DNA from: Klebsiella grimontii
GTDB lineage: Bacteria > Pseudomonadota > Gammaproteobacteria > Enterobacterales > Enterobacteriaceae
DNA length: 64,000 bases
Assembly (NCBI RefSeq): GCF_900200035.1
Contig: NZ_FZTC01000019.1
Coordinates: 682,001 to 746,000, forward strand
Direction of reading: 5' to 3'
How positions within the stretch are numbered: the first letter of the stretch is position 1; every line of letters starts with the position of its first letter. The notes under the pieces are model-generated. The model searched no databases. It had not been told where the DNA came from and worked only from the letters and a program-made list of their open reading frames with translations. Shown piece after piece: positions 8,703 to 16,472 of this stretch. Made by a program: the position numbers and the translations under genes.

Positions 8703-8790
8703 GACTTCCCCTTAAAAAAAACAGACTACGCAGGAGTAATGAGTATGGCAGATAAGGCGGGAACGAGGGCTTCCGTGCCCTGCGGGAGGT

Positions 8791-9426
8791 TTATTCGAAA
8801 TAGACGTCAGGGTTTTCCGACAGCGACACGAAGGTTTTGCTGTTTTTATCCAGCGCGCGAATATCGCCGCTTTCAATATCGTAGAACCAGCCGTGCAGAC
8901 GCAGCGTGCTATCGCGCAGGCCGACGGCAACCGACGGGTGGGTTTTGATATTGTTCAACTGGGCGATGACGTTTTCCTGCACCATTGCGTTGACTTTATC
9001 GGTCTCGTTGGCCCAGGTTTTCTTCTCCACGACCGCTTTCGCCGCGTCGGAGTAGCGCAGCCAGTGGGAGACGGCAGGCATCGGGTCCAGGCACTGGCAG
9101 GTGGCGATGGCTTTCATCGCGCCGCAGTTGGAGTGGCCGCAAATGACGATATCGGTCACGCCCAGGGCAACGACGGCGTACTCGATAGTTGCGGAAACCC
9201 CGCCCGGCTCAGGACCGAAAGAGGGCACGATATTCCCGGCGTTACGGATCACAAACAGTTGCCCCGGTTCCTGCTGGGTCACCAGCTCCGGCACCAGGCG
9301 GCTATCTGAACAAGAGATAAACAGCGCTTTAGGATTTTGGCTGGAGGCCAGGCTGCGGAAGAGCTCTTTACGTTGCGGGAAGATCTCTTTCTGGAAGTTG
9401 AGGAAGCCCTCAATGATATGTTGCAT
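8791..9426 (-). CDS. Beta-class carbonic anhydrase
   Basis: 211-residue beta-carbonic anhydrase that hydrates CO2 to bicarbonate. The zinc ligands Cys39, His98 and Cys101 are in CSDSR (39-43) and CGHSNCGAM (97-104), and the Asp41/Arg43 dyad of the active site is present. Length and sequence resemble the CynT/Can type. There is no signal peptide, so it is cytoplasmic. No cyanase or cyanate transporter gene is adjacent, so a role in housekeeping bicarbonate supply is more likely than cyanate breakdown. The ribosome site before the ATG is weak. Confidence 0.92.
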   Translation of the reverse strand: MQHIIEGFLNFQKEIFPQRKELFRSLASSQNPKALFISCSDSRLVPELVTQQEPGQLFVIRNAGNIVPSFGPEPGGVSATIEYAVVALGVTDIVICGHSNCGAMKAIATCQCLDPMPAVSHWLRYSDAAKAVVEKKTWANETDKVNAMVQENVIAQLNNIKTHPSVAVGLRDSTLRLHGWFYDIESGDIRALDKNSKTFVSLSENPDVYFE

Positions 9427-9651
9427 AGCAGTGTCTCTTTTCTCTGTTTTAATGACGATATGACAAAGATCACATTTAGTCAGTTTATCACCGACGCGCG
9501 AAATGGGAATCGTTATTCGAACGGGCGATTAAACGTCCCCCCGTAAAGTTGGGTGACAGCGGGGTAAAGATTGTTTATTTTTTGAGAGCGAAATCCATCA
9601 TGAGCCGGAGCCAGATACGACTTTAGCGCTCAACGTCAACCAGGAGCGTTT

Positions 9652-10281
9652 ATGTTCTTATCCAGCCTGATGGCCCTTGCCGCCGTCCTCATTATGGGCG
9701 TGATTAGCCCCGGTCCGAGCTTTATTTACGTTGCCCGCAACGCCGTTGCGCGCTCAAGAACGCACGGTCTGGTCACCGCGCTGGGCACCGGCGCGGGCGC
9801 CGCCATCTTTTCGATTATGGCCATGTTGGGGTTACAAAAAGTTCTGACGGCGGTGCCGGAAATGTTTATTGGCCTGAAGGTCGCGGGCGGCCTCTATCTG
9901 CTATGGCTGGGGTATAAAATCTACCGCGGCGCGGCGCAGTCGATGGATTTTGCGGCAGGCGGCATGGCGGCGGAACATTCGCTGCTGAAGACCTTCCGCG
10001 ATGGTCTGTATACCCAGCTCAGCAACCCAAAAACGGCGCTGGTGTTCGCCTCTATTTTTACCGCCCTGCTGCCGGAACGCATCCCGCTGGCCTTTTACTA
10101 TATCGTGCCGCTGATGAGCTTTGTGATCGACGTCAGCTGGTATTCGCTGGTGGCCCTGGTGCTCTCTTCCGCCAGGCCGCGCGGCGTCTACCTGCGCATG
10201 AAGCGTAAGATCGATATCGTCACCGCCACGGTGCTGGGCGCCCTCGGCCTGCGCCTGATTGCCACGTCGCTGTCGAAGTAA
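9652..10281 (+). CDS. LysE/RhtB family amino acid exporter
   Basis: 209 residues with about six hydrophobic segments and the family signature near the N-terminus (VISPGPSFIYVARNAVARSR). Members export amino acids such as lysine, threonine or homoserine lactones through the inner membrane. The exported compound cannot be assigned here. AGGAG five bases before the ATG supports the start. The gene converges with the DeoR-type regulator, from which it is separated by only 9 bp. Confidence 0.85.
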   Translation: MFLSSLMALAAVLIMGVISPGPSFIYVARNAVARSRTHGLVTALGTGAGAAIFSIMAMLGLQKVLTAVPEMFIGLKVAGGLYLLWLGYKIYRGAAQSMDFAAGGMAAEHSLLKTFRDGLYTQLSNPKTALVFASIFTALLPERIPLAFYYIVPLMSFVIDVSWYSLVALVLSSARPRGVYLRMKRKIDIVTATVLGALGLRLIATSLSK

Positions 10282-10290
10282 GCCTCCGCG

Positions 10291-11061
10291 CTAAACGGTA
10301 TAAATACGGATATCATGTTCGCTGAACGCGTCGCGATATTCGCGACTGATGTTCTCCTCGACCACCAGCACGTCAATGGCGCTGCTTTCGACCACCACAA
10401 AGCGCGCCACCGCCGGGATCTTATCGGAGGTGAGGCCGACGATGATTTCGCTGCACTGCTTTATCACCGCTTTTTTAAATTCGCAATCGGCGTAGTCGAA
10501 GCCCGTCAGGCCGGACTCGGGCGCCATAGCGCAGCCGCCGATAAAGCCCTGATCGAACAGCATGCCCTGAATCTGCGCCACGGCAGAGGCGCCCACGCAG
10601 CCGCCGCTGGCCCGCTGGATCTGACCGCCAAGCATCACCACATCGTACAGCGGTTTCTTGAGCAGGACGGCAGCGATCTCGGGAGAATTGGTGACCACCG
10701 TTAGCGCCAGCTCCGCCGGCAGCGCTTCCGCCATCGCCAGGTTGGTGGTGCCGGTATCGATAAAAATGCAGCCGCCGGGTTTCACCAGCTTTGCGCACTT
10801 CTGCGCGATTCTGCTTTTTGTCGCCGTATTTTTCTCTTTGCGCTCGCTATAATCACCCGCCTCCGGCAGGGTCATCACCGCGCCGCCGTAAACCTTTTTA
10901 CAGTACCCTTCCCGGCTAAGCTCATGTAAATCACGGCGAATAGTATGCTCGGAGACGTTAAGGCGGTCGGCAAGCTCGGCGCAAACCACTCTGCCGTTCT
11001 CCTGCAGGATCTGGCAAATAAGCGCTTGTCGTTGTTTGGGGAAAGCAGCATAATCGAGCAC
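10291..11061 (-). CDS. DeoR/GlpR family transcriptional regulator
   Basis: 256 residues. An N-terminal winged helix (RQALICQILQENGRVVCAELADRLNVSEHTIRRDLHELSREG, residues ~11-53) is followed by a DeoR C-terminal sensor domain with the phosphosugar-binding landmarks DTGTTNLAMAEAL and GGCVGASA. Such repressors usually respond to phosphorylated sugars. The start is GTG, with AGGAG six bases upstream. It is divergent from the VOC/CAT-like pair, and a tandem repeat GTGCATAATC/GTGCATTACG lies in the space between. No sugar gene is adjacent, so its target is unclear. Confidence 0.87.
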   Translation of the reverse strand: MLDYAAFPKQRQALICQILQENGRVVCAELADRLNVSEHTIRRDLHELSREGYCKKVYGGAVMTLPEAGDYSERKEKNTATKSRIAQKCAKLVKPGGCIFIDTGTTNLAMAEALPAELALTVVTNSPEIAAVLLKKPLYDVVMLGGQIQRASGGCVGASAVAQIQGMLFDQGFIGGCAMAPESGLTGFDYADCEFKKAVIKQCSEIIVGLTSDKIPAVARFVVVESSAIDVLVVEENISREYRDAFSEHDIRIYTV

Positions 11062-11097
11062 AAATAACTCCTGATTAAATCTTCATCGAGCAACAAA

Positions 11098-11117
11098 GTG
11101 CATAATCGTGCATTACG
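11098..11117. promoter_or_regulatory. Candidate operator between the DeoR gene and the VOC gene
   Basis: Two 10-bp units in tandem, GTGCATAATC and GTGCATTACG, in the 93-bp divergent gap. Position and repetition suggest a regulator site, perhaps for the adjacent DeoR protein. This is inference from sequence only. Confidence 0.3.
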
Positions 11118-11154
11118 GCCCTGACTGTCAACTCACCCTATCAAGAGGTTTGCT

Positions 11155-11538
11155 ATGAAAATTGCCCACATCGCCCTATGGACCCGCCAGCTTGAGCAAC
11201 AGGCCCGTTTTTGGGTGTCGTTCTTCGACGGCGAGATCAATGAGAAGTACTGCAGCCAAACCAACCCCGGTTTTGAGTCCTTTTTTGTCAAGATTGGCGA
11301 CAACATTGCTATCGAGCTGATGACCAAGCCGGGACTGGTCGCACTGACGGCGGATAATAACCATACCGGCTGGGTGCATCTGGCGATAAGCGTTGGCGGC
11401 GCGGAAAATGTCGACAGGCTGGCGAAACGCGCCGACGCCCAGGGAATACTGGTTTCCCCGCCGCGAACCACCGGTGACGGCTACTACGAAGCGGTGATCA
11501 AAGACCCCGATGGCAACCTGATCGAAATCGTCGCATAG
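11155..11538 (+). CDS. VOC (glyoxalase/dioxygenase fold) family protein
   Basis: 127 residues forming one vicinal-oxygen-chelate domain with two beta-alpha-beta-beta-beta modules. Candidate metal ligands are His6 (KIAHIALWT), the Glu in AIELM, His in WVHLAISV and the Glu in the C-terminal DPDGNLIEIVA, arranged as in glyoxalase I-like enzymes. The family includes glyoxalases, dioxygenases and fosfomycin or bleomycin resistance proteins, and this sequence does not separate them. It precedes the CAT-like gene by 30 bp and probably shares its transcript. AAGAGG before the ATG supports the start. Confidence 0.82.
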   Translation: MKIAHIALWTRQLEQQARFWVSFFDGEINEKYCSQTNPGFESFFVKIGDNIAIELMTKPGLVALTADNNHTGWVHLAISVGGAENVDRLAKRADAQGILVSPPRTTGDGYYEAVIKDPDGNLIEIVA

Positions 11539-11568
11539 TGAAGGAAAGTCAGCCAACAGGAGAGGCCC

Positions 11569-12207
11569 GTGGCCAACTATCGCATAATCGACAAACAACG
11601 CTGGCCGCGAAAAGATCATTTTGATTTTTATCGCGGTTTTGCCAACCCCAGCTTTAATCTCTGCGTTCCCGTCGAGGCGCAGCGGCTATACGAATGCGCG
11701 AAAGATCGCGGCGTCTCTTTTTTCCAGCTGGCGCTCTACGGGCTGGTGCGCGCGGCAAACGACGTGCCGCAGCTTAAACAGCGGCTGCTGGACGACGAGA
11801 TTATCGAATATGACCAATTGGCGGTGATGACGCCGGTAATGACCGCGCAGGAAGGTTTTCGCCAGGTCTGGTGCGATAACGCCGCCGATTTTGCCGCCTT
11901 TAGCGCTGCCGCTACGCCGAAGATTGACGCGGCGAAACGGACCGCGCCGGCGCCGCTTATCGTCAACGGCGAGAACTTCTTCTGCGCCAGCTGCCTGCCG
12001 TGGCTGCATTTCAGCGCCATGACTCACGCCGAGTATTACGTTGGCGCGGCGGTGCCCGCCCTCACCTGGGGCAAGCTGAAAAACGGCATTATACCGGTCG
12101 CGGGCAGATTCAATCACGCCTTCGTCGACGGCCTGCACGCCAGTCGTTTTTTCGCCCGCGTCGAAGAGGGGTTTGCCGAACCGGATATCCTCTGGCATTC
12201 GCGCTAG
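11569..12207 (+). CDS. CAT-like (chloramphenicol acetyltransferase family) acyltransferase
   Basis: 212 residues of the type A chloramphenicol acetyltransferase family. The catalytic motif HHxxxDG appears as FNHAFVDGLHAS: the second, catalytic His and the structural Asp-Gly are kept, while the first His is Asn. The start is GTG with AGGAG seven bases upstream. Chromosomal members of this family often lack high chloramphenicol activity, so resistance should not be assumed from sequence. It appears to be in an operon with the VOC gene. It would act as an acetyl-CoA-dependent O-acetyltransferase in the cytoplasm. Confidence 0.82.
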   Translation: MANYRIIDKQRWPRKDHFDFYRGFANPSFNLCVPVEAQRLYECAKDRGVSFFQLALYGLVRAANDVPQLKQRLLDDEIIEYDQLAVMTPVMTAQEGFRQVWCDNAADFAAFSAAATPKIDAAKRTAPAPLIVNGENFFCASCLPWLHFSAMTHAEYYVGAAVPALTWGKLKNGIIPVAGRFNHAFVDGLHASRFFARVEEGFAEPDILWHSR

Positions 12208-12412
12208 ACAAACCGGTTACGCCAGCACGGCATCACTTCCTCTTTCATCCACATCCTGCCGCGGTCTTCCGGGGCGATATGCGCTCCCTCTGATTTCCAC
12301 ACTGTTGCAAATCCAACACCCTGGTGAATTCAGGTTGCAATTGCAGCAGTGCATAAGCCCAGAAAAAAATCCATCTCATTGATTATTAATCTTTTAAATC
12401 TCAAAAACGTTC

Positions 12413-12428
12413 TGGCATAGCCTTTGCT
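12413..12428 (+). promoter_or_regulatory. Sigma-54 promoter for the SfnB-type gene
   Basis: TGGCATAGCCTTTGCT matches the sigma-54 consensus (TGGCAC, R, four bases, TTGCW) at every fixed position except C6 to T. The invariant GG and GC are exactly ten bases apart. It lies 88 bp before the SfnB-type start codon. A palindrome TGCAATTGCA at 12336-12345 lies at the right distance for an enhancer site. In Pseudomonas, sfn sulfone genes are under the sigma-54 activator SfnR. Confidence 0.75.
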
Positions 12429-12515
12429 TTAGCTGTCATATAACCCACAGGAATTATTAAGTATTTACTTAGCTATTTTTAGCATATGCCGTTTGTTTAA
12501 CCATGAGAAGTGACT

Positions 12516-13739
12516 ATGCCCGACGATAAACCAATCATTCACTACACCCGCGAGCTTCCAAAGGCGCACGTTATTCGCAGCGATGACGAAGCTATCGCTA
12601 TCGCCCATGAGATTGCCGCGGTGCTGCAGCCCGACGCTGCACAACGCGATCGCAGCGGCATCGTACCGGCGGAAATTATCGACACCTATTCCAACAGCGG
12701 CCTGTGGGGTATCACCGTCCCGCGACAATGGGGCGGAGCCGAGGTATCCGCCGCCACGCTGGCCCAGGTGATAGCGATTATTTCCGCCGCTGACCCGTCG
12801 CTGGGGCAAATTCCCCAGAACCATTACTGTCTTCTCGAGGATATCCGCCTCCAGGGAAGCGAAGAGCAGCAGGCATTTTTCTTCGATCAGGTGCTGCAAG
12901 GCTATCGCTTTGCCAATGCCCTTTCTGAAACCGGCGGCAAGACGGTACTCGATATCCGCACTCGCCTGGAGGCCAGCGAACGCGGTCTGCGCATTACCGG
13001 TCGAAAAGGCTACTGCACCGGTTCGCTCTACGCCCACTGGATCGGCATTCTGGCGCTCGATGCAGAGAATAACGCGCAGCTGGCGTTTGTGCCGCGCGAA
13101 TCGTCAGGGCTGACGGTCATCGACGACTGGGCCTGCCTCGGCCAGCGCACCACCGCCAGCGGAACGGTCCTGGCGGAGAATCTTGTCGTCGAGCCTTTCC
13201 ACCTGTTCCCGACGTGGAAATCCTACGCGACGCCAACCCTTGCCGGGCCGTTTGCCCAGCTCACCACCGCCGCTATCGACCTGGGAATTGCCCGCGCGGC
13301 GCTTAACGACACGGTGAACTTTGTCAGCCAGTTCGCCCGCCCGTGGATCGATGCCGGCGTGGAGCGGGCCAGCGAAGACCCGCTGACTATCTACCATATT
13401 GGCCAGCTTGACAGCCGGCTGGCCGCCGCCGATGCGCTGCTGGAGCGGGCCGGTAAAGTGCTCGATCGCTATAAATACGAACTGAGCGAGGATAACGTTG
13501 CTCAGGCGTCTATCGCCGTGGCGCGCGCCAAGGTCTTTACCACCGAAGCGGCGCTGGAAGCCGCCAGCCGCCTGTTTGAGCTTAGCGGCACCCGCTCAAC
13601 CAGCATCGCCCTCAATCTCGATCGCCACTGGCGCAACGGCCGCGTCCACACCCTGCACGATCCGGTGCGCTGGAAATATCAGCTGCTGGGCAACTGGGTG
13701 CTGAACGGCATTCCTCCACAACGCCATGACTGGAACTGA
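12516..13739 (+). CDS. SfnB-family sulfur acquisition oxidoreductase
   Basis: 407-residue acyl-CoA dehydrogenase-fold flavoprotein of the SfnB/DszC type. These enzymes use reduced flavin and oxygen on organosulfur compounds instead of acyl-CoA. Landmarks include the helical N-terminal domain (GLWGITVPRQWGGAEVS), the beta domain with GRKGYCTGSLYAHWI, and the C-terminal four-helix bundle ending in HDPVRWKYQLLGNW. I chose the ATG at 12516, because GAGAAG lies five bases upstream, over the in-frame GTG six bases before. It heads a run of co-directional genes including a MetNIQ-like importer, which suggests release of sulfur from an imported organosulfur compound. The substrate is not known. Confidence 0.88.
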   Translation: MPDDKPIIHYTRELPKAHVIRSDDEAIAIAHEIAAVLQPDAAQRDRSGIVPAEIIDTYSNSGLWGITVPRQWGGAEVSAATLAQVIAIISAADPSLGQIPQNHYCLLEDIRLQGSEEQQAFFFDQVLQGYRFANALSETGGKTVLDIRTRLEASERGLRITGRKGYCTGSLYAHWIGILALDAENNAQLAFVPRESSGLTVIDDWACLGQRTTASGTVLAENLVVEPFHLFPTWKSYATPTLAGPFAQLTTAAIDLGIARAALNDTVNFVSQFARPWIDAGVERASEDPLTIYHIGQLDSRLAAADALLERAGKVLDRYKYELSEDNVAQASIAVARAKVFTTEAALEAASRLFELSGTRSTSIALNLDRHWRNGRVHTLHDPVRWKYQLLGNWVLNGIPPQRHDWN

Positions 13740-13740
13740 G

Positions 13741-14415
13741 ATGAACGGCGCGCTGGCTTTTTTCGCTGCTATCGACTGGGGCGACGTGGCGCAGGCCAGC
13801 CTCGATACCTTGACCATGCTGGGCTGGTCGCTGGGCTTTACCGTGCTGATTGGCCTACCGCTGGGAATTGTGCTCTATCTCAGCGGCCAGCCTCGCCTGC
13901 TCCATGCTCCGCGCCTCTATCGCCTGCTGTCGCTGGGGGTCAACGTTCTGCGCTCGCTGCCCTTCATCATTTTATTGATTGTGATGATCCCGGTGACGAC
14001 GCTGATTACCGGCACCTCGCTGGGCGTTGAAGGCACCATTCCGCCGCTGGTTGTCGGCTGCGCGCCCTTCTTTGCCCGGCTGGTTGAGACCGCGCTGCGC
14101 GAGGTGGAGCACGGTCTGGTGGAGGCCAGCTGGTCGATGGGCGGCAACACCTGGCAGCTAATCTGGCACACCCTGCTGCCGGAGTCGCGCGCCGGGCTTA
14201 TTGCCGCCGTGACCGTGACGGCGATTTTACTGGTCGATTATACCTCCATGGCGGGGGTCATCGGCGGCGGCGGGCTAGGTGACCTGGCCATCCGCTTTGG
14301 CTATCAGCGCTTCCAGACGGACGTGATGGTAATAACCGTTCTGCTGCTGATTGCTCTGGTGCAGATAGTACAGATGAGCGGCGATCGTCTGGTGAAGGCG
14401 ATGAGCCGCAAATAA
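13741..14415 (+). CDS. MetI-like ABC transporter permease
   Basis: 224 residues, close to the 217 of E. coli MetI, with five or so membrane segments and the permease EAA loop (EASWSMGGNTWQLIWHTLLPES) that contacts the ATPase. The segments SLPFIILLIVMIPVTTLITGTSLG and SMAGVIGGGGLGDLAIRFGYQRF are typical of the methionine uptake family. The start directly follows the SfnB-type stop (one base between), implying translational coupling; an in-frame ATG 15 bases earlier is possible. Gene order permease, binding protein, ATPase differs from metNIQ, and the SfnB link suggests an organosulfur substrate other than methionine. Confidence 0.9.
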   Translation: MNGALAFFAAIDWGDVAQASLDTLTMLGWSLGFTVLIGLPLGIVLYLSGQPRLLHAPRLYRLLSLGVNVLRSLPFIILLIVMIPVTTLITGTSLGVEGTIPPLVVGCAPFFARLVETALREVEHGLVEASWSMGGNTWQLIWHTLLPESRAGLIAAVTVTAILLVDYTSMAGVIGGGGLGDLAIRFGYQRFQTDVMVITVLLLIALVQIVQMSGDRLVKAMSRK

Positions 14416-14437
14416 CAATAGCTTCAGGAATAAGACA

Positions 14438-15214
14438 ATGAAAAAAACAACACTCGCAGCCGGGCTCCTGGCCCTCTTCGCTTTATCCGCCAGCGCCAAC
14501 GAGACGCTGACCGTGGGCGCGACGCCGGTCCCCCATGCCGAAATTCTGGAGTTCGTTAAGCCCGAGCTGGCGAAACAGGGGGTCGATTTGAAAATTAAAG
14601 TCTTCAACGACTTTATCCAGCCCAACCAGCAGCTGGCGGAGAAAAATCTGGACGCCAACTACTACCAGTACCGCCCTTTCCTCGATAACTACAACCAGAC
14701 CCGCCACACCCATCTGCTGCCGGTGGTCGGCGTGCATATTGAACCGTTTGGCGCTTATTCGAGCAAATATAAAACTATCAAAGAGGTACCGGATGGCGCC
14801 ACCGTTGCCATCCCGAACGATCCGGTGAATACCGGGCGCGCGCTGGTGATGCTCAGCAATGCCGGGTTGATTACCCTGAAAAATCCGCGCGATCCGCAGT
14901 CGGCGACCAAAGATATCACCGCCAATCCGCACCGTTTTAAAATTCGCGAGCTGGAAGGCGCGATGCTGGCGCGGGCGGTGAATCAGGTCGATCTGGCATT
15001 TATCTTCGCCAACTATGCGCTGGAGGCTGGAATTGATACCGATAAGGCGCTGCTGGTGGAAAAAGGTAGCGATCTGTACGTCGAGTATCTGGTGGCGCGT
15101 CCCGACAACATCAACGATCCCGGCATTCAGAAGCTGGCGAAAGCCCTGAACTCAGACCGCGTGCGCAGCTTCATTCTCACCCGCTATAAAGGCAAAATCC
15201 TGCCCGGTTTTTAA
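14438..15214 (+). CDS. MetQ/NlpA-family substrate-binding protein
   Basis: 258-residue periplasmic binding protein. The signal peptide (MKKTTLAAGLLALFALSASA) lacks a lipobox Cys, so the mature protein should be soluble and not a lipoprotein as in E. coli MetQ. The NlpA-family segments TVGATPVPHAEILEFVKPEL, ANYYQYRPFLDNYN and AIPNDPVNTGRAL are all present and line the methionine pocket in family structures. It sits between the permease and ATPase genes of the same importer. A stable inverted repeat follows the gene. Confidence 0.9.
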   Translation: MKKTTLAAGLLALFALSASANETLTVGATPVPHAEILEFVKPELAKQGVDLKIKVFNDFIQPNQQLAEKNLDANYYQYRPFLDNYNQTRHTHLLPVVGVHIEPFGAYSSKYKTIKEVPDGATVAIPNDPVNTGRALVMLSNAGLITLKNPRDPQSATKDITANPHRFKIRELEGAMLARAVNQVDLAFIFANYALEAGIDTDKALLVEKGSDLYVEYLVARPDNINDPGIQKLAKALNSDRVRSFILTRYKGKILPGF

Positions 15215-15229
15215 TCGCCGGATGTTCAT

Positions 15230-15249
15230 CGGCAGCCTGCGGGCTGCCG
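15230..15249 (+). repeat. Intercistronic hairpin after the MetQ-like gene
   Basis: Arms CGGCAGC and GCTGCCG with a six-base loop, in the 62-bp gap before the ATPase gene and followed only by CTTAATTT. It may stabilise the upstream message or partly stop transcription, giving more binding protein than ATPase. Confidence 0.45.
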
Positions 15250-15276
15250 CTTAATTTCGTTAACAGAGCCGCCATC

Positions 15277-16323
15277 GTGACGCAAAAACCCAACCCCACA
15301 ACGCATATTCAGTTGAGCCAGATAAGTAAAGCCTACCCCAACGGCGTGCAGGCGCTGCGGGATATTAATCTGCAGATAGCTCAGGGAGAAATCTTCGGCA
15401 TTATTGGCCGCAGCGGCGCCGGAAAATCAACCCTGCTGCGCCTGTTCAACCGTCTGGAAAACGCCGACAGCGGTGAGATTACCATTCACGGCGAACATAC
15501 GCGGCACTACTCCCGCAGCCAGCTGCGCGACCTGCGCCGGCGGGTCGCGATGATCTTTCAGCACTTTAATTTAATGGCGACCAAAACGGTGGCGCAGAAC
15601 GTTGAGCTGCCGCTGAAAATGGCCGGCGTACCGCGCGCGGAAAGGCAGAAACGGGTTGATGAGATCCTGGCGCTGGTCGGCCTCAGCGCCCTGCGCGACA
15701 GCTGGCCGGCCAAGCTTTCCGGCGGCCAGAAGCAACGTACCGGTATCGCCCGCGCGCTGGTCACGCAGCCGGAGATCCTGCTGTGCGACGAAGCCACATC
15801 GGCCCTCGACCCGGAAAATACCCATGCGGTGCTGAAACTGCTTAAAGAGATCAACCAGCGCCTTGGTTTGACCATCGTGCTGATCACCCATGAGATGGAC
15901 GTTATTCGCACCCTCTGCGACCGGGTCGCGGTGCTTGAGCACGGAGAAATTATCGAACAGGGCGAAGTGTGGCGAGTATTTGGTCATCCCGGACATGCTG
16001 TCACGCGAAGCCTGCTCGGCACGCTCCATCATGACCGCGCGGAAGAACGACTCTCGCTGAGCGAAAACCAGCAGCTGGTCACGCTGCATTTTGACGGCAG
16101 CAGCGGGCAGGAACCGGATTTACAGCGCATCGCCGCGCTGCTGGGCGCCGATGCCCGCCTGTTATACGGCAGCTGCGAGCAGATTCAGGGACGGGTGATT
16201 GGGCAGCTGCGGATACGCCTGGCGAAGCCGCTGGCAAATCCTCATTTACAGCAGCATGCCGGCTGGGTGGCGGACCGCTTAACCCTTTCCGGCGATACGG
16301 CAGCAGAGAATGCTGGCGCTTAG
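15277..16323 (+). CDS. MetN-like ABC transporter ATPase with C-terminal NIL domain
   Basis: 348 residues. Walker A is GRSGAGKST at 44-52, the ABC signature LSGGQKQRTGIARAL is near 148-162, Walker B ILLCDEATSALD follows, and the switch His is in LITHEMD. After about residue 260 comes the ACT-like NIL domain, which in E. coli MetN binds methionine and shuts down transport, so similar feedback control is plausible. The start is GTG with a poor ribosome site. It completes a three-gene importer with the MetI- and MetQ-like genes. Confidence 0.9.
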   Translation: MTQKPNPTTHIQLSQISKAYPNGVQALRDINLQIAQGEIFGIIGRSGAGKSTLLRLFNRLENADSGEITIHGEHTRHYSRSQLRDLRRRVAMIFQHFNLMATKTVAQNVELPLKMAGVPRAERQKRVDEILALVGLSALRDSWPAKLSGGQKQRTGIARALVTQPEILLCDEATSALDPENTHAVLKLLKEINQRLGLTIVLITHEMDVIRTLCDRVAVLEHGEIIEQGEVWRVFGHPGHAVTRSLLGTLHHDRAEERLSLSENQQLVTLHFDGSSGQEPDLQRIAALLGADARLLYGSCEQIQGRVIGQLRIRLAKPLANPHLQQHAGWVADRLTLSGDTAAENAGA

Positions 16324-16331
16324 CACAAAAA

Positions 16332-16381
16332 TGGCAGATTAATGCCAAATTATGGCTAATGCTAAATTGCTATAAGCCATA
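16332..16381. promoter_or_regulatory. Inverted repeats before the peptide importer
   Basis: Two nested symmetric elements: TGGCA-6-TGCCA at 16332-16347 and TATGGCT-17-AGCCATA at 16351-16381. They lie in the 149-bp gap before the binding-protein gene, where a promoter and operator would be expected. No sigma-54 spacing fits here. Confidence 0.3.
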
Positions 16382-16472
16382 GCCTTTCGTTGTTAGACAG
16401 GCCGCGGTGCGCCTCTTATCTTTCGTCATGATTTGTAAATACTCTACGCAATCAATTGATGAGGGAGCACTT

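Noticed and set aside
12204-12302. 32-codon reverse frame after the CAT-like gene (begins MWKSEGAH)
   Set aside because: No ribosome site, GTG start, and its stop lies inside the CAT-like stop; too little support.
16324-16406. Possible second sigma-54 promoter before the peptide importer (TGGCT...TTGCT)
   Set aside because: The GG to GC spacing is 13 or 9 bases, not 10.
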